Shown here one piece after another: positions 12,830 through 25,390 of a DNA stretch of 64,000 bases (its first letter is position 1; the number at the start of each line of letters is the position of its first letter). The DNA comes from Hyperoodon ampullatus (taxonomy: Eukaryota; Chordata; Mammalia; Artiodactyla; Ziphiidae). The notes under the pieces are model-generated. The model saw only the letters and a list, made by a program, of their open reading frames with translations, was not told the origin of the DNA and did no database searches. The stretch covers positions 186,001 to 250,000 of the forward strand of contig CATKHW010000426.1 of assembly GCA_949752795.1 (NCBI GenBank), in the 5' to 3' direction. Position numbers and translations under genes: made by a program.

Positions 12830-12840
12830 ATAAGATATCA
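12821..12840. other. Minisatellite / L1-derived satellite junction
   Basis: The last minisatellite-like bases are CATTCTGAT (12821-12829). From 12830 the sequence is ATAAGATATCACTTATGAAG, which is internal satellite sequence found at every monomer start as used here. No target-site duplication or extra filler is evident, and at most 1-2 bases of AT microhomology. The satellite enters in its L1-derived ORF2-end region, not at an obvious element terminus. Confidence 0.85.
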
Positions 12841-14570
12841 CTTATGAAGGGACTGTAAACCTGGCTACATATGAACTGAATTAGGAAAGAGAACAGAGTC
12901 TCAGATTTAGAAAACACTCTTATGCTTGCTTAAGGGGGAAGGAGAGGTGGGGAGACACACAAAACCAGAGTTTGATATTAACACAGGTACCGTTCCATAA
13001 TCCAAATACAGAAGAGACAAGCCCGACTCCTTCCTCAGTGAATGGGACTCAACACCCCTATTCCCCACAGAGAAATATATCTGACTAGTAAGGATCTTAA
13101 AACCTATGTATTGATATGTCTCCATAAGGGAACCAAGTGTGTCTAGAATGACATAAACACGGCAGTGAGAATCAGCTCAAACCCACTATAAAAAGGAATT
13201 TCAAAACAAAACAAAGAAACAGTGAAATTCTTACACAACACCTTCAGGGGTTCTGATGAAACCTGAAATGACCCTATCTACAATGACAGCTGGATGTGGC
13301 ATAAGGCTGTTCACCTGGGACTGAGAGGATTGGTGAGATTGGGTGAGAAAATGCAGATGCTTTAAAGCAATAATGCCTGCCACTGATTCCATGGTTCCCA
13401 ACTCTCCAGGTAGAAGGGAATATCACTACAGTTATAACATGTATGGGAAACCTAGAGAATGGACACCCTCTGATGGTGAAAGGTTTCTAAAACTCTACTA
13501 ATTTTTTTCTCTCCATGTGCTGCAGCTTGACATTCCAACTGCTTTAATATCAATCTCCCAACTTGGAGAGTCAGCCCCTATAACATCCTGGTTCGCACAG
13601 TTGGCACATTGTGCAGAGGATATAAGGGAAGAGGGAGAACCAATGAGAGAGTAGCTGTAGGCATTTGGACGGCCACATGTCACTCTAATTTCCCGTCATG
13701 AAGAAGAATTAACCAAACTCTCAGCCTGCCCCACCCCCATAACTAGTATAGGTCCTGAAGCAAAATTGTGGGTTTAAGGTCAGCTCACAAAAACACAAGT
13801 TGAAAAATGGAGCTCAGGGGCACAGCAATTCACTAACTTGCAGAGTTATACAGGACTACTCTCTTCGAAAAATCTGTTGAGGAAAAGCCATGAGGCGGAC
13901 TTGAAAATTAGGGAGATTTGCACGAAACAGATTTCCAGAAGTACATTGGAATCGCCTTTAAACACAGGGAAAGCATCACAACTTCGACAATTAGGGAATT
14001 GTCCATAAAGGGCGCATGTGTTTTCTCCTGAATATATTCAGGAGAAAACGCATACACCCATTTTAGCCAACCAAGCAACCGCACAATGCAAATCTGCACT
14101 ACAAAGAAGTATCACTTCCCACCAGTCAAAAGGGATATCTGTAAAATGTGTAAAAACCAGAAAGGCAAGAGGGGCTCTAGAGAACAGGGAGCCTTGTTAT
14201 GCTGATGGGTGGGATGCAGATTGCCAACAGCCACTCTGGAGGAGTGCATTGTGTTCCCTAAAAGAATTAAACAACAGAGCTTCACAACCAAAGGCACTTC
14301 CAGTCATGGGAATATACCTTGGGGAAATTGAAAATCAATAAGACACAGCCAACCCAAAATATAGGGCAGCACTGCTTACAAGAACCTCGACTTCGGGAGA
14401 CCTTAAATATCCCAGTAAAGACAAAAATAGTAAAGAAATTGTGGTACATACGTACGATGGAATATCCCTCAGCCATGAAATCAATGTGATAAGGCAAGTA
14501 GCAGCATAATGAGTGGATTCATGTACGATGATTCTAACTGAAATAAGTCACACAGAAAAAGAAACTTATC
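12830..14570 (+). repeat. Satellite monomer 1 (1741 bp), edge-diverged
   Basis: This is the first monomer after the junction and one of the most diverged. It shares with monomer 2 an AACTCTACTAATTTTTTT variant (13491-13508) where inner monomers have AACTCAACGAATAGTCC. The palindrome (about 14001-14075) keeps only its centre, CTCCTGAATATATTCAGGAG, with decayed outer arms. Confidence 0.93.
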
Positions 14571-16308
14571 ATAAGATATCACTTATGAAGGTCTTGTAAA
14601 CATGTCTACACATGAACTGAATTAGGAAAGAGAAGAGTCTCACATTTAGAAAACACTCTTATGCCTGCTCAAGAGGAAAGGAGAGGTGGGGTGATGCATA
14701 AAACCAGAGTTTGATATTAGCACAGGTACGGTTGCATAATCCAAATACAAAATAGCCAAGACCTACTCTTTCCTCACTGAACGGGGCTCAACACCCCTAT
14801 TCCCCGCAGAGTAGTATATCTGACTAGTAAGAATCTTAAAACCTATGTATTGATATATCTCCATAAGGTAACTAAGTATGTCTAGAATGACATAAACACG
14901 GCAGAGAGAATCAGCTCAAACCCACTATAAAAAGGAATTTCAAAACAAAACAAATAAACAGTGAAATTCTTACACAATACCTTCAGGGGTTCTGATGAAA
15001 CTTAGAATGACCCTATCTACAACGACAGCTGGATGTGGCATAAGGCTGGTCACTTGGGACTGAGAGGATTGGTGAGATTGGGTGAGAAAATGCAGACCGT
15101 TTAAAGCAATAATACCTGGCACCCATTCCATGGGTCCCAACTCTCCAGGTAGAAGGGAATATCACTACAGTTATAACATGTATGGGAAACCTAGAGAATG
15201 GACACCATCTGATGGTGAAAGGTTTCTAAAACTCTACTAATTTTTTTATCTCCTTGTGCACCAGTTTGACATTCCAACTGCTTTAGTATCAATCTCCCAA
15301 ATTGGAGAGTCAGCACCTATAACCTCCTGGTTCGCACAGTTGGCACATGGTGTAGAGGATATAAGGGAAGAGGGAGAAACAATTAGAGAGTAGCTGTAGA
15401 CATTTGGATGGTCACATGTCACTCTAAATTCCCGTCACGAAGAAGAATTAACAAACTCTGAGCCAGCCCCCCCAATGGAACCAGTATAGGTCCTGAAGCA
15501 AAACTGTGGATTGGCAGTCAGCTCAAAAAAACGCGAGTTGAAAAATGGAGCTCAGGGGCACAGCAATTCACTAACTTGCAGAGTTATAAAGGACTACTCT
15601 CTTCCAAAAATCTGTTGAGAGAAAGCCATGAGGCGGATTTGAAAATGAGGCAAAAGGGCACGAAACAGATTTCCAGAAGTACATTGGAATCGCCTTTAAA
15701 CACAGGAAAAGCATCACAACTTCGACAATTATGGAATTGTCCATAAAGGGCACATGCGTTTTCTCCTGAATATATTCAGGAGAAAACGCATACGCCAATT
15801 TTGGCCAACCAAGCAACCGCACAATGCAAATCTGCACTACAAAGAAGTATCACTTCCAACTGGTCAAAAGGGATATCCGTAAAATGTGTAAAAACAAGAA
15901 AGGCAAGACAGGATCTGGAGAACAGTGAGCCTTGTTATACGGATGGGTGGGATGTAAATTGCCAACAGCCACTCTGGAGGAGTGCATTGTGTTCCCAAAA
16001 AGAAGTAAACAACAGTGCTTCACAACCTAAGGCACGTCCAGTCACGGGAATATACCTTGGGAAAATTGAAAATCAATAAGACACAGCCACCCCAAAATTT
16101 ATGGAAGCACTGCTTACAAGAACCTCGACTTCGGGACACCTTATAAATCCCAGGAAAGACAAAAATGGTAAAGAAATTGTGGTACATACGTATGATGGAA
16201 TATCCCTCAGCCATGAAGTCAATGTCATAAGGCCAGTAGCAGCATAATGACGGGATTCATGTACGATGATTCTAACTGAAATAAGTCACACAGAAAAATA
16301 AACTTATC
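14571..16308 (+). repeat. Satellite monomer 2 (1738 bp), edge-diverged
   Basis: It belongs to the same edge subfamily as monomer 1. The palindrome (about 15739-15812) retains matched inner arms around GAATATATTC, but the outer arms mismatch (ATAAAGGGCACATGCG against CGCATACGCCAATTTT). Confidence 0.93.
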
Positions 16309-18043
16309 ATAAGATATCACTTATGAAGGGTATATAAACATGGCTACACATGGAATGAATTAGGAAAAGGAACAGAGTCTCATATTTAGAAAACACTCTT
16401 ATGCATGCTTAAGGGGAAAGCAGAGGTGGGGTGATGAATAAACCCAGAGTTTGATATTAGCACAGGTACGGTTCCATAATCCAAATACAGAATAGACAAG
16501 ACCTACTACTTCCTCTGTGAACGGGACTCAAAACCCCATATTTCCCGCAGAAGAATATATCTTACTAGTAAGAATCTTAAAACCTATGTATTGATATGTC
16601 TCCGTAAGGGAATCAAGTGTGTCTAGACTGGCATAAACATGGCAGCGAGAATCAGATCAAACCCAATAGAAAAGGAAATTCAAAAACAAAAAAAAAAACA
16701 GGGAAATTCTTTACAATTCCTTCAGGGTCTCTGATGAAACCTGGAATGACCCTATCTACAACGACACCGGGATGTGGCATAAGGCTGGACACTTAGGACT
16801 GAGAGGGTTGGTGAGAGAGGGTGAGCAAATGCAGACCCTTTAAAACAATAAAATGTGGCACCCATTCCATGGGTCTCAACTCTCCAGGTTGAAGGAACTA
16901 TTACTACAGCTAAAACATGTACGGAAAACCTAGAGAACGGACACACTGTGAATACGAAAGGTTTCTAAACCTCAAAGAATAGTCCCTCTCCTGGTGCTCC
17001 GGTTTCACTTTACAACTGCTTTATTGTCAGTCTTCCAACTTGAAGAGACAGCCACTTTAACATGCTGGTTCGAACAGGTTGCCAATATGGCAGAGGATGA
17101 AAGGGAAGAGGAAGAACCAATGAGAGAGTAGCTGTTAGGGATTTGGACGGGCACATGTCACTCTAATTTCCCGGCAGGAAGAAGAATTAACAAAAGTCTC
17201 AGCCACACACCGGGAACCAGTATAGGTACTGAACCAAAATTTTGGACTTGCGTTCAGCTCACAAAAAACGAGTTGAAAAATGCAGCTCAGGGGCACAGCA
17301 ATTTAAAAACTGGCAGAGTAATAAAGGACAACTATCGTCCAAAAATCTGTTGAGGGAAGGCAACGAGGCGGACTTGAAAGCGAGGCAGAATAGCAGGAAA
17401 CAGATTTCAAGAGGTACGTTGGATTCGCCTTTAAAGCACAGGAAGAGGGGCACAACTTCGACAATGATGCCCTTGGCCAAAAACGGCGTATGCGTATTCT
17501 CCTGAATATATTCAGGAGAAAACGCATACGCCCTTTTTGGCCAAGCAAGCAAGCGGGCAATGCAAATCTGCACTACAAAGACGTATCACTTCCCACCGGT
17601 CAAAAGGGACATCCACAAAATATGTAAAAACCAGAAAGGCAAGACAGGCACTGGAGAACAGGGAGCCTTGTTATGCTGATGGGAGGGATGTAAATTGCCA
17701 ACTGCCTCTCTGGAGGAGTACATTGTGTTCCCTACAACAAGTAAAGAACAGAGCTACAGAGCCAAGGGCACTTCCAGTCTAGGGAATATACCTTGCGAAA
17801 ACTGAAAATCAATAAGACAAAGCCACCCCAAAATTTAGGGCTGCACTGCTTACAAGGACCTCAACTTGGGTACACCTTAAATATCCCAGGAAATATAAAA
17901 ATGGTTCAAAAAATTGTGGTACTTATGTACGATGGAATATCCCTCAGCCATGAAATCAATGTCATAAGACCAGTAGCAGCAAAATGGGTGGATTCAGGTA
18001 CGAGGATTCTAAGTGAAATAAGACACACAGAAAAAGAAACATC
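16309..18043 (+). repeat. Satellite monomer 3 (1735 bp), transitional
   Basis: It is intermediate between the edge subfamily and the inner consensus. The L1 A-rich tail here is a longer pure A run (about 16688-16698). The palindrome at 17472-17545 has two left-arm changes (AAAACGG and GCGTATTC). Confidence 0.93.
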
Positions 18044-19781
18044 ATAAGATATCACTTATGAAGATCCTGTAAACATGGCTACACTTGAACAGAGTTAGGA
18101 AAGAGAACAGTGTCTCACATTTAGAAAACACTCTTATGCCTGCTTAAGGGGGAAGGAGAGGTGGGGTGATGCATAAAACCAGAGTTCGATATAAGCACAG
18201 GTACCGTTCCAAAAACCAACTATGGAATAGACAAGACATACACCTTCCTCAGTGAAAGGGACTCAAAACCCCACATTTCCCGCAGAGGAATATATCTGAC
18301 TAGTAAGAATCTTAAAACCTATGTATTGATATGTCTCCGTAAGGGAATCAAGTGTGTCTAGACTGGCATAAACATGGCAGCGGGAATCACCTCAAACCCA
18401 CTATAAAAAGGAATATCAAAAACAAAACAAAAAAACTGGGAAATTCTTTACAATTCCTTCAGGGTCTCTGATGAAACCTGGAATGACCCTATCTACAATG
18501 ACAGCTGGATGTGGCATAAGGAGGGACACTTGGGACTGAGAGGATTGCTGAGATTGGGTGAGCAAATGCAGACCCTTTAAAGCACAAATGCCTGGCACCC
18601 ATTCCATGGGTCCCAACTCTCCAGGTTGAAGGGAATATTACTACAGCTATAACATGTACGGGAAACCTAGAGAACAGACACACTGTGAATACGAAAGCTT
18701 TCTAAAACTCAACGAATAGTCCCTCTCCTGGTGCTCCAGTTTGACTTTCCATCTGCTTTACTATCAACCTCCCAACTTGGAGAGACAGCCCCTTTAACGT
18801 CCTGGTTCACACAGGTTGCCAATTTGGCAAAGGATGAAAGGGAAGAGGGAGAACCAATGAGAGGGTAGCTGTTAGGTATTTGGACGGGCACATATCACTG
18901 TAATTTCCCGGCAGGAAGAAGAATTAACCAAAGTCTCAGCCCACCACCGGGAACCAGCAAAGGTCCTGAACCAAAATGTTGGACTGGCGGTCAGCTCACC
19001 AAAAACGAGTAGAAAAATGGAGCTCAGGGGCACAGGAATTCACAAACTGGCCGAGTAATAAAGGACAACTATCGTCCAAAAATCTGTTGAGGGAAGGCAA
19101 CGAGGCGGACTTGAAAGCGAGGCAGAGTAGCAGGAAACAGATTTAAAGAGGTACGTTGGAATCGCCTTTAAAGCACAGGAAGAGTCGCACAACTTCGACA
19201 ATGATGCACTTGCCCAAAAAGGGCGTATGCGTTTTCTCCTGAATATATTCAGGAGAAAACGCATACGCCCTTTTTGGCCAAGCAAGCAAGTGGGCAATGC
19301 AAATCTGCACTACAAAGAAGTATCACTTCCCACCGGTCAAAAGGGACATCCACAAAATTTGTAAAAACCAGAAAGGCAAGACAGGGCCTGGAGAACAGGG
19401 AGCCTTGTTATGCTGATGGGCGGGATGTAAATTGCCAACTGCCTCTCTGGACGAGTACATTGTGTTTCCTAAAACAAGTAAAGAACTGAGCTACAGAGCC
19501 AAGGGCACTTCCAGTCTAGGAAATATACCTTGGGAAAACTGAATATCAATAAGACAGAGCCACCCCAAAATTTAGGTCTCCACTGCTTATAAGGACCTCA
19601 ACTTGGGTACACCTTAAATATCCCAGGAAATATAAAAATGGTTCAAAAATTGTGGTACTTAGGTACGATGGACTATCCCTCAGCCATGAAATCAATGTCA
19701 TAAGACCAGTAGCAGCAAAATGCGTGGATTCAGGTACGATGATTCTAAGTGAAATAAGTCACACAGAAAAAGAAACTTATC
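18044..19781 (+). repeat. Satellite monomer 4 (1738 bp)
   Basis: This is the first monomer close to the inner consensus. The palindrome at 19209-19282 has one mismatch (TGCCC for TGGCC). Confidence 0.95.
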
Positions 19782-21520
19782 ATAAGATATCACTTATGAA
19801 GATCCTGTAAACATGGCTACACTTGAACAGAGTTAGGAAAGAGAACAGTGTCTCACATTTAGAAAACACTCTTATGCCTGCTTAAGGGGGAAGGAGAGGT
19901 GGGGTGATGCATAAAACCAGAGTTTGATATAAGCACAGGTACCGTTCCAAAAACCAACTATGGAATAGACAAGACCTACACCTTCCTCAGTGAAAGGGAC
20001 TCAAAACCCCATATTTCCCGCAGAGGAATATATCTGACTAGTAAGAATCTTAAAACCTATGTATTGATATGTCACCGTAAGGGAATCAAGTGTGTCTAGA
20101 CTGGCATAAACATGGCAGCGGGAATCAGCTCAAACCCACTATAAAAAGGAATATCAAAAACAAAACAAAAAAACTGGGAAATTCTTTACAATTTCTTCAG
20201 GGTCTCTGATGAAACCCGGAATGACCCTATCTACAACGACAGCTGGATGTGGCATAAGGCTGGACACTTGGGACTGAGAGTATTGGTGAGATTGGGTGAG
20301 CAAATGCAGACCCTTTAAAGCCCAAATGCCTGGCACCCATTCCATGGGTCCCAACTCTCCAGGTTGAAGGGAATATTACTACAGTTATAACATGTACGGG
20401 AAACCTAGAGAACGGACACACTGTGAATACGAAAGGTTTCTAAAACTCAACGAATAGTGTCTCTCCTGGTGCTCCGGTTTGACTTTCCATCTGCTTTACT
20501 ATCAATCTCCCAAGTTGGAGAGACAGCCCCTTTAACCTCCTTTTTCGCACAGGTTTCCAATTTGGCACAGGGTGAAAGGGAAGAGGGAGAACCAATGAGA
20601 GAGTAGCTGTTAGGCATTTGGACGGGCACCTATCACTCTAACTTCCCGGCAGGAAGAAGAAGTAACCAAAGTCTCAGCCCCGCACCGGGAACCAGCAAAG
20701 GTCCTGAACCAAAATGTTGGACTTGCGGTCAGCTCACCTAAAACGAGTTGAAAAATGGAGCTCAGGGGCACAGCAATTCACAAACTGGCCGAGTAATAAA
20801 GGACAACTATCGTCCAAAAATCTGTTGAGGGAAGGCAACGAGGCGGACTTGAAAGCAAGGCAGAATAGCAGGAAACAGATTTCAAGAGGTACGTTGGAAT
20901 CGCCTTTAAAGCACAGGAAGAGGGGCACAACTTCGACAATGATGCACTTGGCCAAAAAGGGCGTATGCGTTTTCCCCTGAATATATTCAGGAGAAAACGC
21001 ATACGCCCTTATGGGCCAAGCAAGCAAGCAGGCAATGCAAATCTGCACTACAAAGAAGTATCACTTCCCACCGGTCAAAAGGGACTTCCACAAAATATGT
21101 AAAAACCAGAAAGGCAAGACAGGCCCTGGAGAACAGGGAGTCTTGTTATGCTGATGGGCGGGATGTAAATTGCCAACTGCCTCTCTGGAGGAGTGCATTG
21201 TGTTCCCTAAATCAAGTAAACAACAGAGCAACAGAGCCAAGGGCACTTCCAGTCTAGGGAATATACCTTGGGAAAACTGAAAATCAATAAGACAGAGCCA
21301 CCCCAAAATTTAGGGCTGCACTGCTTACAAGGACATCAACTTGGGTACACCTTAAATATACCAGGAAATATAAAAATGGTTCAAAAAATTGTGGTACTTA
21401 CGTATGATGGAATATCCCTCAGCCTTGAAATCAATGTCATAAGACCAGGAGCAGCAAAATGGGTGGATTCAGGTACGATGATTCTAAGTGAAATGAGTCA
21501 CACAGAAAAAGAAACTTATC
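19782..21520 (+). repeat. Satellite monomer 5 (1739 bp)
   Basis: The palindrome at 20947-21020 is imperfect, with TCCCCTG in the left arm and CCTTATGGGCC in the right arm. The changes are not compensatory. Confidence 0.95.
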
Positions 21521-23259
21521 ATAAGATATCACTTATGAAGATCCTTTAAACATGGCTACACTTGAACTGAGTTAGGAAAGAGAACAGTGTCTCACATTTA
21601 GAAAACATTCTGATGCCTGCTTAATGGGGATGGAGATGTGGGGTGATGCATAAAACCAGAGTTTGATATAAGCACAGGTACCGTTCCAAAAACCAATAAT
21701 GGAATAGACAAGACCTACATCTTCCTCAGTGAAAGGGACTCAAAACCCCATATTTCCCGCAGAGGAATATATCTGACTAGAAAGAATCTTAAAACCTATG
21801 TATTGATATGTCTCCTTAAGGTAATCAAGTGTGTCTAGACTGGCATAAACATGGCAGCGGGAATCAGCTCAAACCCACTATAAAAAGGAATTTCAAAAAC
21901 AAACCAAAAAAACTGGGAAATTCTTTACAATTCCTTCAGGGTCTCTGATGAAACCTGGAATGACCCTATCTGCAACGACAGCTGGATGTGCCATAAGGCT
22001 GGACACTTGGGACTCAGAGGATTGGTGAGATTGGTTGAGCAAATGCAGACCCTTTAAAACAATAATGCATGGCACACATTCCATGGGTCCCAACTCTCCA
22101 GGTTGAAGGGAATATTACTACAGCTATAACATGTACGGGAAACCAAGAGAATGGACACACTGTGAATACGAAAGGTTTCTAAAACTCAACGAATAGTCCC
22201 TCTCCTGGTGCTCTGGTTTGACTTTCCATCTGCTTTACTATCAACCTCCCAACTTGGAGAGACAGCCCCTTTAACCTCCTGGTTCGCACAGGTTGCCAAT
22301 TTGGCAGAGGATGAAAGGGAAGAGGGAGAACCAATGAGAGAGTAGCTGTTAGGCATTTGGACGGGCACATATCACTCTAACTTCCCGGCAGGAAGAAGAA
22401 TTAACCAAAGTCTCAGCCCCCCACCGGGAACCAGCATAGGTCCTGAACCAAAATGTTGGACTTGCGGTCAGCTCACCAAAAACGAGTTGAAAAATGGAGC
22501 TCAGGGGCACAGCAATTCACAAACTGGCCGAGTAATAAAGGACAACTATCGTCCAAAAATCTGTTGAGGGAAGGCAACGAGGAGGACTTGAAAGCGAGGC
22601 AGAATAGCAGGAAACAGATTTCAAGAGGTACGTTGGAATCGCTTTTAAAACACAGGAAGAGGGGCACAACTACCACAATGATGCACTTGGCCAAAAAGGG
22701 CGTATGCGTTTTCTCCTGAATATATTCAGGAGAAAACGCATACGCCCTTTTTGGCCAAGCAAGCAAGCGGGCAATGCAAATCTGCACTACCAAGAAGTAT
22801 CACTTCCCCCGGGTCGAAAGGGACATCCACAAAATGTGTAAAAACCAGAAAGGCAAGACAGGCCCTGGAGAACAGGGAGCATTGTTATGCTGATGGGCGG
22901 GATGTAAATTGCCAACTGCCTCTCTGGAGGAGTGCATTGTGTTTCCTAAATCAAGTAAACAACAGAGCTACAGAGCCAAGAGCACTTCCAGTCTAGGGAA
23001 CATACCTTGGGAAAACTGAAAATCAATAAGAGAGAGCCACCCCAAAATTTAGGGCTGCACTGCTTACAAGGACCTCAACTTGGGTACACCTTAAATATCC
23101 CAGGAAGTATAAAAATGGTTCAAAAAATTGTGGTACTTACGTATGATGGAATATCCGTCAGCCATGAAATCAATGTCATAAGACCAGTAGCAGCAAAATG
23201 GGTGGATTCAGGTACGATGATTCTAAGTGAAATGAGTCACACAGAAAAAGAAACTTATC
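21521..23259 (+). repeat. Satellite monomer 6 (1739 bp)
   Basis: It has a perfect 74-bp palindrome at 22686-22759. Confidence 0.95.
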
Positions 23260-23630
23260 ATAAGATATCACTTATGAAGATCCTGTAAACATGGCTACAC
23301 TTGAACTGAGTTAGGAAAGAGAACAGTGTCTCACATTTAGAAAACACTCTTATGCCTGATTAAGGAGGAAGGAGAGTTGGGGAGATGCATAAAACCAGAG
23401 TTTGATATAAGCACAGGTACCGTTCCAAAAACCAACTATGGAATAGACAAGACCTACACCTTCCTCAGTGAAAGGGACTCAAAACCGCATATTTCCCGCA
23501 GAGGAATATATCTGACTAGTAAGAATCTTAAAACCTATGTATTGATATGTCTCCATAAGGGAATCAAGTGTGTCTAGACTGGCATAAACATGGCAGCGAG
23601 AATCAGCTCAAACCCACTATAAAAAGGAAT

Positions 23631-23651
23631 TTCAAAAACAAAACAAAAAAA
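23631..23651 (+). other. L1 A-rich tail inside monomer 7 (representative)
   Basis: The sequence CAAAAACAAAACAAAAAAAC closes the L1-derived part of the monomer, as expected for a retroposed 3' end. Sequence after it (CTGGGAAATTCTTTAC) is not L1-like to my eye. The tail varies between monomers and is a nearly pure A run in monomer 3. Confidence 0.7.
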
Positions 23652-24424
23652 CTGGGAAATTCTTTACAATTCCTTCAGGGTCTCTGATGAAACCTGGAAT
23701 GACGCTATCTACAATGACAGCTGGATGTGGCATAAGGAGGGACACTTGGGACTGAGAGGATTGGTGAGATTGGGTGAGCAAATGCAGACCCTTTAAAGCA
23801 ATAATGCATGGCAACCTTTCCATGGGTCCCAACTCTCCAGGTTGAAGGGAATATTACTACAGTTATAACATGTACGGGAAACCTAGAGAACAGACACACT
23901 GTGAATACGAAAGCTTTCTAAAACTCAACGAATAGTCCCTCTCCTGGTGCTCCGTTTTGACTTTCCATCTGCTTTACTATCCACCTCCTACCTTAGAGAG
24001 ACAGCCCCTTTAACCTCCTGGTTCGCACAGGTTTCCAATTTGGCAGAGGATGAAAGGAAAGAGGGAGAACCAATGAGAGAGTAGCTGTTAGGCATTTGGA
24101 CGGGCACATAACACTCTAACTTCCCGGCAGTTAGAAGTAGTAACCAAAGTCTCAGCCCCCCACCGGGAACCAGCATAGGTCCTGAACCAAAATGTTGGAG
24201 TTGCGGTCAGCTCACTAAAAACGAGTTGAAAAATGGAGCTCAGGTGCAGAGCAATTCACAAACTGGCCGAGTAATAAAGGACAACTATCGTCCAAAAATC
24301 TGTTGAGGGAAGGCAACGAGGCGGACCTGAATGCGAGGCAGAATAGCAGGAAACAGATTTCAAGAGGTACGTTGGAATCGCCTTTAAAGCACAGGAAGAG
24401 GGGCACAACTTCGACAATGATGCA

Positions 24425-24498
24425 CTTGGCCAAAAAGGGCGTATGCGTTTTCTCCTGAATATATTCAGGAGAAAACGCATACGCCCTTTTTGGCCAAG
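24425..24498. repeat. 74-bp perfect palindrome (representative copy)
   Basis: The left arm is CTTGGCCAAAAAGGGC, GTATGCGTTTTCTCC, TGAATA and the right arm is its exact reverse complement. The centre is GAATATATTC with no spacer, so the DNA can form a 37-bp hairpin or a cruciform. Other perfect copies are at 22686-22759, 29642-29715, 31378-31451, 33117-33190, 45284-45357, 47021-47094, 48760-48833, 55711-55784, 57449-57522, 60925-60998 and 62664-62737. The remaining copies carry one or a few mismatches. L1 sequence begins about 10-15 bp to the right. Confidence 0.95.
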
Positions 24499-24508
24499 CA
24501 AGCAAGCG

Positions 24509-25390
24509 GGCAATGCAAATCTGCACTACAAAGAAGTATCACTTCCCACTGGTCAAAAGGGACTTCCACAAAATATGTAAAAACCAGAAAGGCAAGACAG
24601 GCCCTGGAGAAGAGGAAGCCTTGTTATGCTGATGGGCGGGATGTAAATTGCCAACTGCCTCTCTGGAGAAGTACATTGTGTTCCCTAAAACAAGTAAAGA
24701 ACAGAGCTACAGAGCCAAGGGCACTTCCAGTCTAGGGAATATACCTCGGGAAAACTGAAAATCAATAAGACAGAGCCACCCCAAAATTTAGGGCTGCACT
24801 GCTTACAAGGACCTCAACTTGGGTACACCTTAAATTACCCAGGAAATATAAAAATGGTTCAAAAAATTGTGGTACTTACGTACGATGGAATATCCCTCAG
24901 CCATGAAATCAATGTCATAAGACCAGTAGCAGCAAAATGGGTGGATTCAGCTACGATGATTCTAAGTGAAATAAGTCACACAGAAAAAGAAACTTATCAT
25001 AAGATATCACTTATGAAGATCCTATAAACATGGCTACACTTGAACTGAGTTAGGAAAGAGAACAGTGTCTCACATTTAGAAAACACTCTTATGCCTGCTT
25101 AAGGGGGAAAGAGAGGTGGGGTGATGCATAAAAACAGAGTTTGATATAAGCACAGGTACTGTTCCAAAAACCAAGTATGGAATAGACAAGACCTACACCT
25201 TCCTCAGTGAAAGGCACTCAAAACACCATATTTCCCGCAGAGGAATATATCTGACCAGTAAGAATCTTAAAACCTATGTATTGTTATGTCTCCATAAGGG
25301 AATCAAGTGTGTCTAGACTGGCATAATCATTGCAGCGAGAATCAGCTCAAACACACTATAAAAAGGAATTTCACAAACAAAACAAAAAAA
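24509..25390 (+). mobile_element. 5'-truncated L1 3' end inside the satellite (representative copy)
   Basis: This 882-bp segment spans the end of monomer 7 and the start of monomer 8 and recurs in every repeat. In order it holds a stretch starting ATGCAAATCTGCACTAC that resembles the late ORF2 of mammalian L1. Then come a GGGATGTAAATTG block, a GATGGAATATCCCTCAGCC block and a TAAGTGAAATAAGTCACAC block. A 3' UTR-like AT-rich region and an A-rich tail (CAAAACAAAAAAA) follow. All blocks are collinear with L1 3' ends of artiodactyls and cetaceans as I remember them. Where the palindrome starts, recognisable L1 sequence stops, so the element is 5' truncated. No target-site duplication is apparent. 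Confidence 0.88.

Larger units (their letters stand above)
23260..24998 (+). repeat. Satellite monomer 7 (1739 bp), reference monomer
   Basis: It has the modal length and a perfect palindrome at 24425-24498. Its A-rich L1 tail ends at about 23651, and I used it to define the monomer map. Confidence 0.95.

Noticed and set aside
24425..24498. Palindrome as a MITE or insertion-sequence terminal inverted repeat
   Set aside because: The arms meet with no internal sequence and no flanking target duplication is visible. It recurs only as part of the tandem monomer.
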